Below, one piece after another: positions 24,053 through 35,652 of a DNA stretch of 64,000 nt. Both the position numbers and the translations under genes were made by a program. Positions within the stretch are counted from its first letter, which is position 1, and every line of letters starts with the position of its first letter. This stretch comes from Baylisascaris procyonis (taxonomy: Eukaryota > Nematoda > Chromadorea > Rhabditida > Ascarididae), in assembly GCA_037389465.1 (NCBI GenBank), contig JAZARR010000138.1, positions 167,314 to 231,313 on the forward strand, given 5' to 3'. Under the pieces are notes generated by a model. The model was given only the letters and a program-made list of their open reading frames with translations. It was not told the origin of the DNA and did no database searches.

Positions 24053-25031
24053 GTGAGTTGTTCATTTGTGATTCACTTTAGAATCAACCTATTCAACGTT
24101 TGACGCTGAATTTGAGGTTTGAGGTTCAAAGTTCAAGATTCAGAACACTTTCATTTGACGTTCAAAAATGGTAAATACTTCAAGCTCATATCTGTACTTT
24201 TTTTAAAGGTATTAAGCTCATTTGCTTGGATGTAAGGTGTTTTAACCTGAATCTCATTTGCTTGACATGTGCTCGTATCGGCGATATATTTTATTTTAAT
24301 TAAAGAGTGGAGGGGAAATGCAGAAGAAATGTTCTTGTGATGAAAATAGTTCTTAAGGATCAATATATGTCCGCTTAGGAATCCTCTTTTCCATCCTATT
24401 TCCTAATGAGCTTATTTTGTTGGGCTATTTTTTAGCATTGATGGAACATGTTTATGTCGTTATGTTTGAATTTGATGCTATGTGCACGTAAATGCGCCTT
24501 ATCACTAATAGCAAAATTCGTCACCTTTTTCCGATTATTTTGGGGAAGAAATGTCATTTCCCAAAAATTATATGAAAGGGGAGGAGTATTTCCGCCGTGA
24601 TAGGAACGAGCGGGCGGGGTTCGCCCGAACAAGCTTTGATTGGTTTGACGTTGGGTTTGGTTGGTTATTCCAACCGTTAGTCAATGATTTGGGACGTCTT
24701 ACGAATTGCTCGTTGCGCGGGATAGAATTATTTTACTGACTGCAACAATTTTGAATGTAACCATTCGTCAGATGTTTTGTTTGATATTTTCGCAGTAACA
24801 GAGGTTCGATTCACTTTGAGAATGTTTGTTTTTATCATCTACAAAAGTTATTTTCTGATTATTCTGTTGTTTCATTTTTACTGATACTAAAGTAAAGCGT
24901 TAGACCGGGTGGGATAGCCTTTACTTGAGTATCACTGAGCGCGAACGTTTGCTCGCGTGAAGTGATCGCACCGCGTATCTTCACTGTGATGCAAAACGTT
25001 ATATTGGCCCCAAAATGGCAGTGGGCAAGTG

Positions 25032-25066
25032 TATATAAGCACTGCCTTCTGCAGCAGTGCTCAGTG
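25032..25066 (+). promoter_or_regulatory. TATA box plus initiator inside an intron (candidate internal promoter)
   Basis: TATATAAG at 25032-25039 is followed by TCAGTGTT at 25061, 31 bp from the TATA start to the initiator A. The spacing and initiator word match those at 5591-5626. It lies between exons 23935-24052 and 25879-26005, whose phases do not match, so it may start a separate or alternative transcript. A 10-G run follows at about 25100. Confidence 0.4.
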
Positions 25067-25878
25067 TTGTTCGTATTGGAGTGGAATGCGGCGACGAGGG
25101 GGGGGGGGGAAGGGGGAAGGGGGGTATTGAGTCGAGCGAATCGGTGGTAGAAATGTGACTATAGTGTTTTGTGAGGAGCGGCCCTCAACGTTTGCTATGC
25201 TGTTGCTGTGCAGTTTGCTGCGCAGATGCATCGCGTTTCGTGTATGTGGCCCACATTTATAGCTACTGGAACTTTTAGTGCGTGTCTTCAACAGACGTTT
25301 TTAAAATATTAGTATACGTATGAGGGAACAAGAAGCTTTGGTGGGAATCATAGGCTGTTCCTACTTCATACGGGTTGTCATTCTTCAGCTATAGCTGCCT
25401 TTTAAAGCAGATTTGTCTGCCCATACGGCCGAAAGTTTGAGTCCAGATGTGTCGTATACGCGTGAATGAACATGCCGGCCTCCCAAGCTGTTGGGGTCCC
25501 GGTGCTCATTCTTCTCCACATCCCTCAATTTTTCCATCCATTGGGGAAGAGGAAGTGAGTAATAACTAGCAATCCTCAAAGCGAATTCATTAGTTTGAAA
25601 CGGCTATTGTGGATTCGTTTGCTTATTTAGTTGGTTTTGCAATCGGTGGGTAACCTAGCTGTGAAGATGTTCGTCGAGCGTACAATTTGAAGCTGTGCCT
25701 GAATCCCTTTTAGTTTTGAAATATCGTAGGTAGCGCGGACATTTTGCAAGAATTTATGTAAGGTGGCAGTAATTCAGTGATGTTTTATTTTGGTGTAATG
25801 ATATTAGATTGGATTGATGTAAGTGATACGCCATCGATGTACATCTTGCCAACATATTGAAGTAAACTTATGTTTCAG

Positions 25879-26005
25879 TGTACGTCAACTACCGCATTAT
25901 CCGAAGATGGCTGGGGACGAGTGGCAGGCAGCTGGAGGTCGGATGTCGCCAACCGCAGCAAACGCATCGCCCGCCCGACGTTTTCAACTGCGAGTGGTTT
26001 GACAG
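25879..26005 (+). CDS. Exon of unidentified gene
   Basis: The interval lies between TTATGTTTCAG and GACAG/GTGAGTG. All three frames are open or nearly so, but only the frame beginning YVNYRIIRRWLGTSG and ending DVFNCEWFD leaves two bases (AG) that join the next exon as Arg-Tyr-Tyr-Leu without a stop. It enters needing one base. It encodes a basic then aromatic-rich segment that looks like part of a folded domain. No family is recognised. Confidence 0.6.
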
Positions 26006-26981
26006 GTGAGTGTTTAACTACTATCATCTGCTATAAGAAAGGAGCTATATTCTTGCTCGGTAGTTATTGGCTTATTTTTATTGGTTGGTTTCATTACGGT
26101 ATTTGCAGTGTTAATCACATACCTCAATGGGATTTCACTTTTGTCTAGAGAAGCTAGGCGTAGACCCCATAAGAGTGGTTGAGGTCCATAATAGCTCCTT
26201 GTGTACATGCATGTAGACTAAGTCTGCAGCTGTCATAAAGTTTTCTTCCAATGCTAGAATTGTAATGGAAATTTTAATGGCAGAGGGGTGTGGGGTGACA
26301 TAATAAGAAGTAGGTTTGCTGTAGTGTTTATGTATTCTTTTAGGTCACTGAGCATTAAGAGGCATGGATATACTGTCAAAAGTAATCACGGGAGGTGAAA
26401 TTCGCCCCCCCCCTCCACCCTCCTCCTCTTTTCTCTTCGTTAGTTCGTCGGAGTCCATGATGAACTTTGGACTTGTCATGATTTGTTGAAATTGAATAAA
26501 TTCTCTGAGTTTTCATTTGATCGTGAGTTTTTTTTTAAATTTAGCTTGTACTCCGACCATGTACTTGTACGGATTTTTTCCATTCATATTTCTTAACTAA
26601 AGTTTTGGATGTGTATTGGTGCTAATATTTAGCAACTAGAGTGTTCATAACGCTACACATGCTGAAATAATGCAGAAATTGTAATATTGATTGTTTTTTG
26701 CGTACATTTGGCTATAGGTGCGAGAAAGGTTCGATGTTTTATACAATCTTTGTGCTGAAATAGTTTTCCACATAAACGTCTTTGAAAGCGTTATTGTGGG
26801 ATTAGTTTTTTATTGTTTACTTCTTGCGGTTGTTGCTATCATACAGCACAGTGATTGTCACGTAAGGCACACTAACAAATACCGTAGCTTGTATGTTGGA
26901 AGAAGCAGATTCTTTTGGCTTAAAAGGATGCTGCTTTTTGAATGAGACAATTTGCGCTTCATATGTCAATGAGCATATATT

Positions 26982-27128
26982 AGAACTTCGCTGCGGTCTC
27001 TCTCTATCTCTCTCATGTGCGTTCACCGATCCCATATGAGCCTAAAGAGTGATATAAAAAACTGATATGTTCATATGGGGTCGCCGCACGCGCACGAGAG
27101 AGATAGAGAGAGACCGCAGCGAAGCTCT
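26982..27128. repeat. Imperfect inverted repeat, 59-bp arms, 29-bp loop
   Basis: Arm 26982-27040 (AGAACTTCGCTGCGGTCTCT...) is the reverse complement of arm 27070-27128 with about 8 differences, clustered in the inner third. Both arms carry a CT/GA-rich microsatellite-like core (TCTCTCTATCTCTCTC). Transcribed, it would make a long hairpin. It lies in an intron between exons 25879-26005 and 27914-28100. Confidence 0.9.
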
Positions 27129-27913
27129 AAGTACGGTAGATTTTCATCGGTTCTCGCCGCAGCTGCGAGCAGTCGAATCACACAATGCGTTCGTTTCAAC
27201 CGCATTATATTGATGCGTTTAGTACAGCATTCAGTACTATATATTGAAGTACTCATTTCTCGTTTCATTCATTTTTTTGCATATGTTTGGTGTGAATGTA
27301 TTTGGATATGTAAGCATTTGCATCGTTTATCGTAGGCAAACCAGTTTTCTAAATTTTCTGTTTGTATTTTATGTTGATGTAGGTTGCTTTTCTTTGAGAG
27401 TGAGAGAATGGGAGGGGGATTCTTAAACGATTTGTTTAATGAGTCATTTTTTTTGAGGAGGGAGGGATGCATTTTCTAAACCATTTTTTAAATAAAAAGA
27501 ATTGATTGATGTGGGTAGTGATAGAAAGCGATTATATTTGCAAGGCGTCGAATATTTTTTGCACAAATTTATTTGCGAAAAAGTTCGATGTATAATTTCA
27601 TCAATGAAGCGCATATTTCACGCCTATCACTCAATCTCTAATATGGGCTATGTTTTCAGAAAACAAAAGTGGATTCACGAATGCGCTTCTAAGTTGTGCT
27701 GTCATGTTGTATATTTTGAACTATTTATTTTTCACCCTCCTATTTGAAAGATTGTATAAGTTTGTGTTTATGACTGCTGTAGACTGAGGTTCTCTATTTA
27801 TAGTTGGACTGTAGCTTATTCTTCGTTGTTTTCGTTATTTTTGTGTACAGTTCGCTAGTTCGCTCTTTTTCTTTGAAAAAAGTGAAACGCGAGTCTCTAT
27901 AATTCGTTTACAG

Positions 27914-28100
27914 GTATTATTTAAAGATCGATTCTGCTGCTTCGCTGCTGTTCGACGGGTCATTCGATATTTCCGTCTTGCTGTATCACGCCGACGAAGC
28001 GGGCACGGCTAGCGAACCGGACGATGGTTTACCTGCCGGAACTCGATCGAGGCCTGGTGATTTGGCGGAACGATCAGCGTCCCACCGTTCCCACTCTTCG
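27914..28100 (+). CDS. Exon of unidentified gene
   Basis: It opens after CGTTTACAG and ends at TCG/GTACGT. One base in joins the preceding AG to give Arg, then YYLKIDSAASLLFDGSFDIS and VLLYHADEA, followed by a disordered Pro/Ser/Arg tail (RSRPGDLAERSASHRSHSS). It leaves in phase 0. The first half resembles a folded beta-strand region, the second half a linker. Other frames contain stops, so this frame is well supported although the family is unknown. Confidence 0.7.
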
Positions 28101-28579
28101 GTACGTTTCATTGACGATGATTCGTTTTGTCATCTAATTTCGTAAGGAGAGAGGGGGAGGAGGATGAGAATCTGATAAGCGATATATTCACCTTTCAAGT
28201 TGTTGAGGGATGGGTGCCTCAAGGATGGGAATTTATTCCTTTCTACTGATATATGAGAAATTATTCTACACAATATAGGATTGTTCATCAGAGAATTGTG
28301 CATTTTCTCATTGATATTTCAATTTCAAATCATTCTTTCAGTACAATTTGATAGTTAAATGTTGATGTAGATTTAATTAGTTCTGAAATTGCATTTCTGC
28401 ATTTAATTAATTTTCAAACTACATTTTTGCATTATGTCTTGTTGACGTAAGCGGAAATTGGCGGCTGAGTTGCTCAACGATTATTGCCTCTAAGGTTTTT
28501 TCTTTGTGTCTTTCTTTCTATCTACTCATGTTATGAACTCTGCTACACATTTGAATATCCGTTTTCTTTGAATTTTTAG

Positions 28580-28604
28580 ACTAATACGTTTCATAGTCAA
28601 GCAG
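28580..28604 (+). CDS. 25-nt microexon of the same gene
   Basis: Twenty-five bases lie between ATTTTTAG and CAG/GTGAGA. Phase 0 in, it encodes TNTFHSQA and leaves one base (G). That G joins AT at the start of the 29048 exon as Asp. It is exactly what is needed to reconcile a phase-0 donor at 28100 with the phase-1 entry at 29048, which is the main support. Confidence 0.55.
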
Positions 28605-29047
28605 GTGAGATGTATGAACCGTGTGATATTATTTTCTTAGGTAAGTTTAGTCCAGCCCAGTGGTGGGATCCGACCAGTTGAGATCGGGCGACGGAGGACA
28701 TCGAATGGCGAAATCTCCATTTTTTGTTGGTTTCTTCGCCATCTCTTTTCATATGCTTTCATATTCCGATTGATGCCTTCAGTTTGCACTAGGGTTGTGA
28801 TTCTTTAATATATCCATCCCCCCTCATATTAGCGGAGAGAGTAGAAGAAAGTGAGCATATCCTCGATTACTTTCTTTCGTACGTTTATATTATCTCTCTC
28901 TAGGATGAAAACCTTTAATTCGTTGTTCTTTTCAAATCAAATAAATCATTACATTCAGCTGAACACCCTAAATTTCAATTGTTATTGTCTACTTTTATAT
29001 ATTTGAATACTAATCTCTGTTTCATATATGCAGAGTTTGCATTTCAG

Positions 29048-29154
29048 ATGAGAAGGAACGTGATGGTGATGATGGAAACATCGACGTTTATCACGATCCC
29101 GGCGTCTTCGGCGTCAGCTCGGAGTCCGACTTCACGGCTTATTGGTCGTCACAG
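29048..29154 (+). CDS. Exon of unidentified gene, acidic
   Basis: It opens after GCATTTCAG and ends at TCACAG/GTTTGG. It encodes DEKERDGDDGNIDVYHDPGV, then FGVSSESDFTAYWSSQ, strongly acidic and typical of a linker. It enters with one carried base (from the microexon) and leaves in phase 0. Codon-aligned GC peaks here compared with the flanking introns. Confidence 0.6.
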
Positions 29155-29526
29155 GTTTGGACTTTATTATTTTATGTTTTAGTGTCTCTTTAATTAGACG
29201 CACACTTATTTCTCGATTATTATAGTATGGAGTAAGTATCGATAATGTCTTCTGCTTTGATTGTTGTGATATTCAAATGCTTTTGTAATTTTTTAATGAA
29301 TCACTCTGCTAGCATAATGATAGGAGAGTTTTATTGCGTCAAAATTTATGAGTTTTTGAACTGAATATGAGGTCAACTTTTTTGAAAGTATCGATGTTGA
29401 TTAAAGAAAGCATCTTTTTTGAGTGTTTTTAGAAACACATATTGAGGTAATTGGTTTCGATGATGCATGGAAGCACCTACTAGTATGCTGCATAGTCGTT
29501 TTTCGTTTTCTTTTATAAGGATTCAG

Positions 29527-29694
29527 TATTTATATTTAAGGAATACAAATAACTGGTTCGCGTGCGGTGGTCTCCATAGCCTCCAAATCGCGGAAAACTG
29601 TAGGCGACCGACCATGTGTGGAGGGCAGAAAAAACGAACGGGAACGGAATCAGCATGGTAACCAACGAAACGTCGTTGGAGCGACGGAGTGGAG
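29527..29694 (+). CDS. Exon with two competing structures
   Basis: Version A (29527-29657) opens after GGATTCAG in phase 0 and ends TG/GTAACC, fitting both neighbours by phase; it encodes NTNNWFACGGLHSLQ and so on. Version B (29541-29694) opens after ATTTAAG, encodes ITGSRAVVSIASKSRKTVGD and RKNERERNQHGN, and ends AG/GTGACC. It reads more like a real protein but needs one carried base. Both leave two bases for the exon at 32385. Confidence 0.45.
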
Positions 29695-30234
29695 GTGACC
29701 CTCTCTCTTTTTTCTCACTAGAAGATTAACTGAAGAGTGTTTCTAAGATTTCTTTATCATTTGATTATTCTAAAAGTTGTATGGATCAGTAACTGAACAC
29801 AAGTAATGGGTTTTTTAAAAGGGAATAATGAGTTTATATGATTGCTGTAGATTTATTTTAGTAATGCTAACAAACCCAGTGATGCAAAATTTTTGAATGT
29901 TTAATAAAACTTGAAATCGGTTTATTTGAACTAGTTGTTTTGCACGAATTTATCTTTGCCGTTCATGTCAGTTCATTGCATTGCTGTTACTCCCTTTCGC
30001 ATGTGAGGATCGGAATTGCCTTGAGGTAAGGGAAGGGGGGCAAGAAGCCCTAAGAGATTCATTGGCAAATTGAACTTTTGTTAAATTGTACTAGATAAGG
30101 GATAAAATTGTAAATTGATACAAAATAAAGTTAGACAGCACGACGAATCAGGTAAGGAAAAAGTATAAACAGATGAATTTTACCACATTTTCCGCTGTCA
30201 TAATATATGTTTGACAAAGTGTCACACAGGAGCT

Positions 30235-31955
30235 TTCCCTAGCGAGCACAAAGACAAGAAAGATAAAAATGGGATGCCGATTTGCAGGTGCATGTTGACA
30301 GTGGCGCAACGCGAGACGTTTGTAAGGTTGTTCAATGAAGAAGAATTTATTGGAACGATCGATCCAAGTAATGGACGTTCAATGACCTTTGGGAACACTA
30401 CAAGTGATCACCGATGTGGCAGATATTCTGTATTCTGCGCATTCCTGAAGTAAAGTTTTTAATGAACGCTAACGTGTGTTTTATAACATTCTAACAGTCA
30501 GCTTCGCAAGCTTTGCCTGTAGAGAGAAGGAATTCACCAGTGCATAGGACGTATAATTGGTACGCCTTCTAACACGTCTAATTTATACATCTAATACGTG
30601 AAACTGATGGACTTTCAAAGAGTGCTTCCCTATGGTATGTGTCCCAGCAAAAAACGGGCAATTATTACTTACAGTTGCCTGGATTTGAGCAACTTTGGAC
30701 TTGCAAAGAATCAGTGCTCGCCACTTGTGATAATTGTAGAAGCGAAGGGGGAATAAGTATGAAGAAGGACTGACCGCAGAGAGAGGTATTTTTGGTACTC
30801 TTGGTACTTTACTTTTGGCAAAGTGCTCATATCAGGTATTTTTTGGTGCTTTTAGTTGCATTGAAATGGGAAAGGGGAATTTAGTGGTCGATTGTACTTG
30901 AAGTCGCATCATTGAGATAGGTAGTTGTTGCACAGGGCAGATGATTTCTATTCAATGATTTTTAGGTGTTGGTCATTATTAACAAAACTTTCGTGATAAT
31001 TGGATTGATTCAGAAAATTCCGAGATAAGAGGAAAAAATGGGCAGAAACTTTATGGTAGGGCAAGTGACGCGGGTTGAGTTTTCAGTTCTTTTTTTTCGG
31101 TGTCCTTTACAATGTTAGTGACTGTGGTTGATGTAACTGTCGTGAGATTTGTCAGGTTTAACGACAGGAAAATCTTTGAAACCATCGCGAACGTTTTTAG
31201 AAAATTTTTGATGTCAGAAGTTGGGATTTAAATCATTCATTAGGTATAGTGTTCGAAGAGATCGGCAGATTTGTGAGACATGCTGAAATATTTTTGTTTG
31301 TTGGAGCAAATAGCACGTGCTTCTTGGTTATCATGATTGAGTTAGGCCGATTAGTGCTCATCAATGCTATTAATGGCATTTAGGTGCATTCTCAGAGTCG
31401 TGTGAATCGTTGTTTTGCAGTGGCTGTTTAGATATGCCAATGTGTTCACTTTATATCAACATTGCACCGACTTTTGGCTTAATGTTGAGAATGACCGTCA
31501 GTCTTTCCTTCCGACCTTCATACCATTTGTATATTGAAACGGAGCATGAGGTCTTATTATCACGCCCTTTATTCCGAAGTAGTGACCACGGTTATGTGGT
31601 TGTAGTCAACTTTCGTCATTCAGGCATTTGTTCAGACATCGGGAAGTTTAATGTCTTCAACCAATTGCATCTTTAAGCGATTTAATGTGCTTCACCTTCT
31701 TCGGAAAGCAATAACCGCATAGGCAGTGAATGTGAAATGTGATCAGCTTTGTTTCCCCTTTGTGGTCAATGTGTAGTGTACATTAAAATTTCAACCTTTT
31801 TATGGTTCCAAGTGGGTTAGTCTATTGTTGATTTGATCAATGAAATTTATTCTTAGTGCATAGCGAATTTGGAATTAGGGGCGATCGAAGAAGGGAAATT
31901 TTGGGATTCCTGAATAGTGATGGAATCTGTTGTGGCATAAGCCGAAACCAGCACA
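30235..31955 (+). repeat. Duplicate of the 15.9-19.2 kb region lacking its exons (copy A')
   Basis: This intronic block aligns with 15853-16995 and then directly with 18668-19250; the junction is near 31365-31377. A Lys-rich 45-nt exon-like interval (30243-30287, EHKDKKDKN...MPICR) is preserved. An uninterrupted frame continues to TAA at 30451-30453 (NEEEFIGTIDPSNGRSMTFG). Divergence suggests an old duplication. Confidence 0.85.
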
Positions 31956-32384
31956 TGTAAGTGTTTAATTGAAATTTTATAGAAACATTTACAATTGCCT
32001 TCGATGCACCAGAAATCAAAATGGTGAATGACATTGGAGGAGTTATTTTATTCGATGTGAAATGAATGAACTATTGAAATAAACACGATGGCAAGCACTG
32101 TTTTGTTGCATAGAAAGAGCTTTGTGGAGCATTCTGTGTTGCATATGTTCACAAAGGAAATTTGAAGTGAGTAGGTAAGTATGACGCTGGCCATAACTGC
32201 AGATAAAAAGTAATTCTGCAAAAGTTATGTTAGTTTTTCGTGGATTGAAGGTGATCGTAGGTGTTTGTGTTTTTGGCTAACAGTTCGCATATATCGTTTA
32301 GCCTTACACTACAAAATAACCGTGTGCCACTAGGGAATTTTTCTTCTAACTCAATTCTTATTTAATTGGGACATTTGCTTTCAG

Positions 32385-32580
32385 CAAAACACTGTTCGCC
32401 ATCAGAGCTACACGATGCAACAACGATGCAGCTACACCGTCATCGTCGGACGATATCGACGTACTGAAGCCAAAGACCGCTGCAGATATGCCACCCGGCA
32501 TTGGGAAGCGATTGTCATGGAACGTCTCCGCGGCAGTTGGTGGCTCGTCTCGAAGGATCTCAGTTCGCCTCACTGAACAG
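32385..32580 (+). CDS. Exon of unidentified gene, Ser-rich
   Basis: It opens after TTTGCTTTCAG and ends at GAACAG/GTACGT. With two carried bases in and phase 0 out it encodes [15 protein letters not shown], an acidic/Ser patch ([13 protein letters not shown]) and a basic end ([20 protein letters not shown]). An alternative frame ([13 protein letters not shown]) stops before the donor. It is the last recognised exon before the tandem units begin. Confidence 0.6.
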
Positions 32581-34457
32581 GTACGTTCATAGAATCTTTT
32601 TTTTTAAACGTATTCGACAGTGTTTTAGTAGAGTATGTCTTGTGAATAACCGAGTTCTGTGCATTTTTACTTGTGTATGGTTCGACATCGGCATTACACA
32701 AAAAACTTTACTAGACCACTTGCCATACTGAATCGCTACCGAACTTAGCCGTAGTAATTTTTTCTTCGCAGAATTAAGTTCAATAAGAGGTCAAATCGTA
32801 CAAATTTACTTTTTATGGTGAATCGATTAAAAACGAACAGAACAAAGGAAATCTTTGTGAGTTTATCGCTTTTGAAATGTAAATTTACATGAGATTTTAA
32901 AAAAGACAGTTTCCTAAAATGTAATGGAATAAGGGGACAGTGTTGATGTCTGTAGCTTTCCCCTGGGAGTACTCCAAAAAGGCTGAAAAGGCACCGAGGT
33001 TCAGGTCAGTGACCAAGTCCAACCATGAAATCGGGTGGGCAGTCAAGGTAGCCGCTACAATCTTGCCTATTATCCTTTTACGTCAATGTTTCGCTCGAAG
33101 AGTCTCACTTAATGCGAGTTCGGTTGATAATCGGGTAGAACCTCGTCGTGAAGCGCTGCAATGTTGGCCCTGCGTCCCGCGATGATTGCCTAAGAACCAG
33201 CGAAAGTTGAATTTCAATGCGATTCGAACTGATTGGTTCAGATACTCGAATTCTAAAGGCACTCCGGAATGACGTCGAAGTGCTTTTTTCAGCCTTCTTG
33301 CACATTCAGTTTCAAAACTGCGATGAATTGAGAAAGAAACTTTGAAAGAGGTTTGGAAGAGGATTAGGAGAGGCTCATTTGGGGGGTCTTTTTTCAATGT
33401 TCATGGCATCTTGTTCACTTTTATTTCTTTTTGTAAAAATTTTGCCGATTTCATTGTTTGTTGCTTTAGTCACTGAAATATCGTATATTTTTTGTGACAT
33501 CATCAGTCACTTCGACTGTTTTTTTGCTTTCTGCGTGGAACGCTATTCGTTTATATTGTTTGTAAAATATTTACTTACAAAATAACGATACTTGTGGAAA
33601 GTAATGTATATGTTAGGTCGATAGTGGACGTATTCCCATAAAAAAGTCACGAGTGTGAAGTAAATAAAAGGATGCGGGACGCTGAATGAAAGTAGACAAC
33701 TCTTTGGCTTGAACGACTCCTTCTGGTGGATAATTTTAGATTTAGACAGTTCTAAATATTAGTGGTCGCCCAAGAAAGAGCACTGCCTCATTCACCCCTC
33801 TATATGAATATTGCTGAAGAGCGCTGATTGGTTGAGAGTACTGTAGGGCCACGCCCACTTTTTGTTTTATGATGTTTGAGTACGCATAGTTGTGTTACGT
33901 GAAATGAGTTACATTGGAGATGACGTATCCATATATGAATATACGTTAACTTTTTTTTATGCATATCATTTACTTTATTCTATTAACGCCGTTGAGATTT
34001 ATTTAGCACTGTTTTTAGCACAATACTTTTCACTGATTTCTTAAATCTCCGTAAATATTTTTGCCGTTTTCTCCTTGTAGTATCAATTCAACAGCTGCTC
34101 GAGCTAGGAATTATGGGATTTAGTAGGCATGAAGTATGTCGTATGACTCCTTGCCTCATTGATATATATGACATGAAATACTGCTTGGTCGGGTAACCTT
34201 AATTCAATAGCAGATATGGTGGCACATCAGCGATGTGTCTCTCCAATTGTTTTGAAACTCGTTATCTTTGATATTCGCTCATTTGCGCTAACGTTTTCTC
34301 TTTCATAGTCATTTTCTTGCGTTTATCATCATTGCCACTTGCGCCACGAGTGGTGGAACAGGTGATGTGTACGTATCCAGTGCTTTTTTATGTTTGTTTA
34401 GCAATTGGTTAATTCTCTTACCTCCGCTCTTCAACAATTCAGCATAGATTCACATAC

Positions 34458-34470
34458 TGAGGGGGGGGGG
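34458..34470 (+). repeat. Poly-G tract that shortens from unit to unit
   Basis: After CACATACTGA there are 13 G here, 10 near 43683, 8 near 50554 and 6 near 58070. The tract is followed by AGAGGAGGTAGGAGGAAGGG. Homopolymer length is prone to both slippage and sequencing error. Confidence 0.7.
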
Positions 34471-34674
34471 GGGAGAGGAGGTAGGAGGAAGGGAGCTTGT
34501 ATGATTCGAAATTCGAATGTTACGAAGTGCTGCGTTTTCTTAGGTGTGTTTCCAATTCCATCCATGTCGTTGATCTTCTCTCTAAGAACTTTGAAAAGTG
34601 AATACAATATTCGTTGCAAACGTCGTGAAAATGTTATATGTTGTTCAAGTGTTATTTATAACATCGAATTGCAG

Positions 34675-34840
34675 AGCCTACCGTTCGCTTAACCGCATAT
34701 GTGGTGGACGCGTGGTTCAACTGCTGCAATGTTGCGTCGACTCAATTGCCATGACCGTGACGACTGTTGCCGCCCTCCAGAAAGAAGCTGGATGTTTTCC
34801 GTCGTCCGAAAAAACCGACGCGTCTCCTCGATCAGGCTAG
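34675..34840 (+). CDS. Exon-like block repeated in all units (unit 1)
   Basis: It opens after ATCGAATTGCAG; the frame reads AYRSLNRICGGRVVQLLQC, then TVTTVAALQKEAGCF, to TAG at 34838. There is no GT donor at its natural end (GATCAG/GCTAGT), so it is either a terminal exon or a repeat-derived frame. Diverged relatives at 7587-7734 and 61309-61432 keep the ICGG/VVQLLQC core but stop elsewhere, which favours a dispersed repeat over a host exon. Two carried bases would be needed on entry. Confidence 0.3.
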
Positions 34841-35652
34841 TTGATTTATTTCAATAATATTTGGAAGCTTACATTGCAGACGTGACTGCTTTCTGGAATA
34901 GAATTACTTGAAATTATTAATGCAAAAATCATTTCGGTTAATTTTCCCGGCGATTAGTGGCGAGGGGAGGAATGATGCGACGCTGTGCATGAGTATCCTT
35001 ACGTGCACATAGGTGTGCGTTCTGCTGAATAGCTGTCGACTCCTTTTTCACGTTTGCGAAGTGAATTTTTCTCGAACAAAACCCATCTGCTACTGAGAGG
35101 GTTTGAGCATTACATACTTTCATCGCTATTGCCTGCAGGTTAAAATCGCATTTATTTAGCTCTCTTTATTTTTTTTAGTTCCAAAATCGACATTGCTCGC
35201 ATAACATGTTGTTTATTGGGTTACCTAGGATATGTTCTTATTTATATAGTTACCCAGGATATTTAGCTCTCTCTTCCTAGGATATGGTTCTCTTCATTTC
35301 CAAAACATGTTTAACTCTCGCAATTCCATTCACGAAACGGCATGTTTCATTTAACATTTGTATTGAATGATGTGGCACAAGATTTCTGGCATTTTTTTTT
35401 TTTACTTTTTGCTAGTTTTGTGCCAGTGAGGGAAAAGGGCAGATAAGGAAAACGTACACATGATGTGTGGGCCAGCTGCTGCTCATCGAAAGGTGGTTAC
35501 CTAACAAAGACTAGATATATTCTACATTTCGTTTATTCTCTCGAAGCGCATTTTTTCTTGAAAGTTTCAATTTTTGTCAAGATGAATTATGCTATTCGGC
35601 GGAACCGTTTTTTCCGATAAGTTTCACACCATCATCGCCAATCTTATTTCAG

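Noticed and set aside
25385..25579. Minus-strand frame including GGRHVHSRVYDTSGLKLSAV as an exon
   Set aside because: The peptide looks coding-like, but no good flanking splice pair or matching neighbour was seen and it opposes the surrounding gene; left as unsupported.
33083..33397. Minus-strand frames near the start of each unit (e.g. HRSFETECARRLKKALRR) as a gene
   Set aside because: The stretch is a repeated segment, frames differ between units because of indels, and no start or splice structure is visible.
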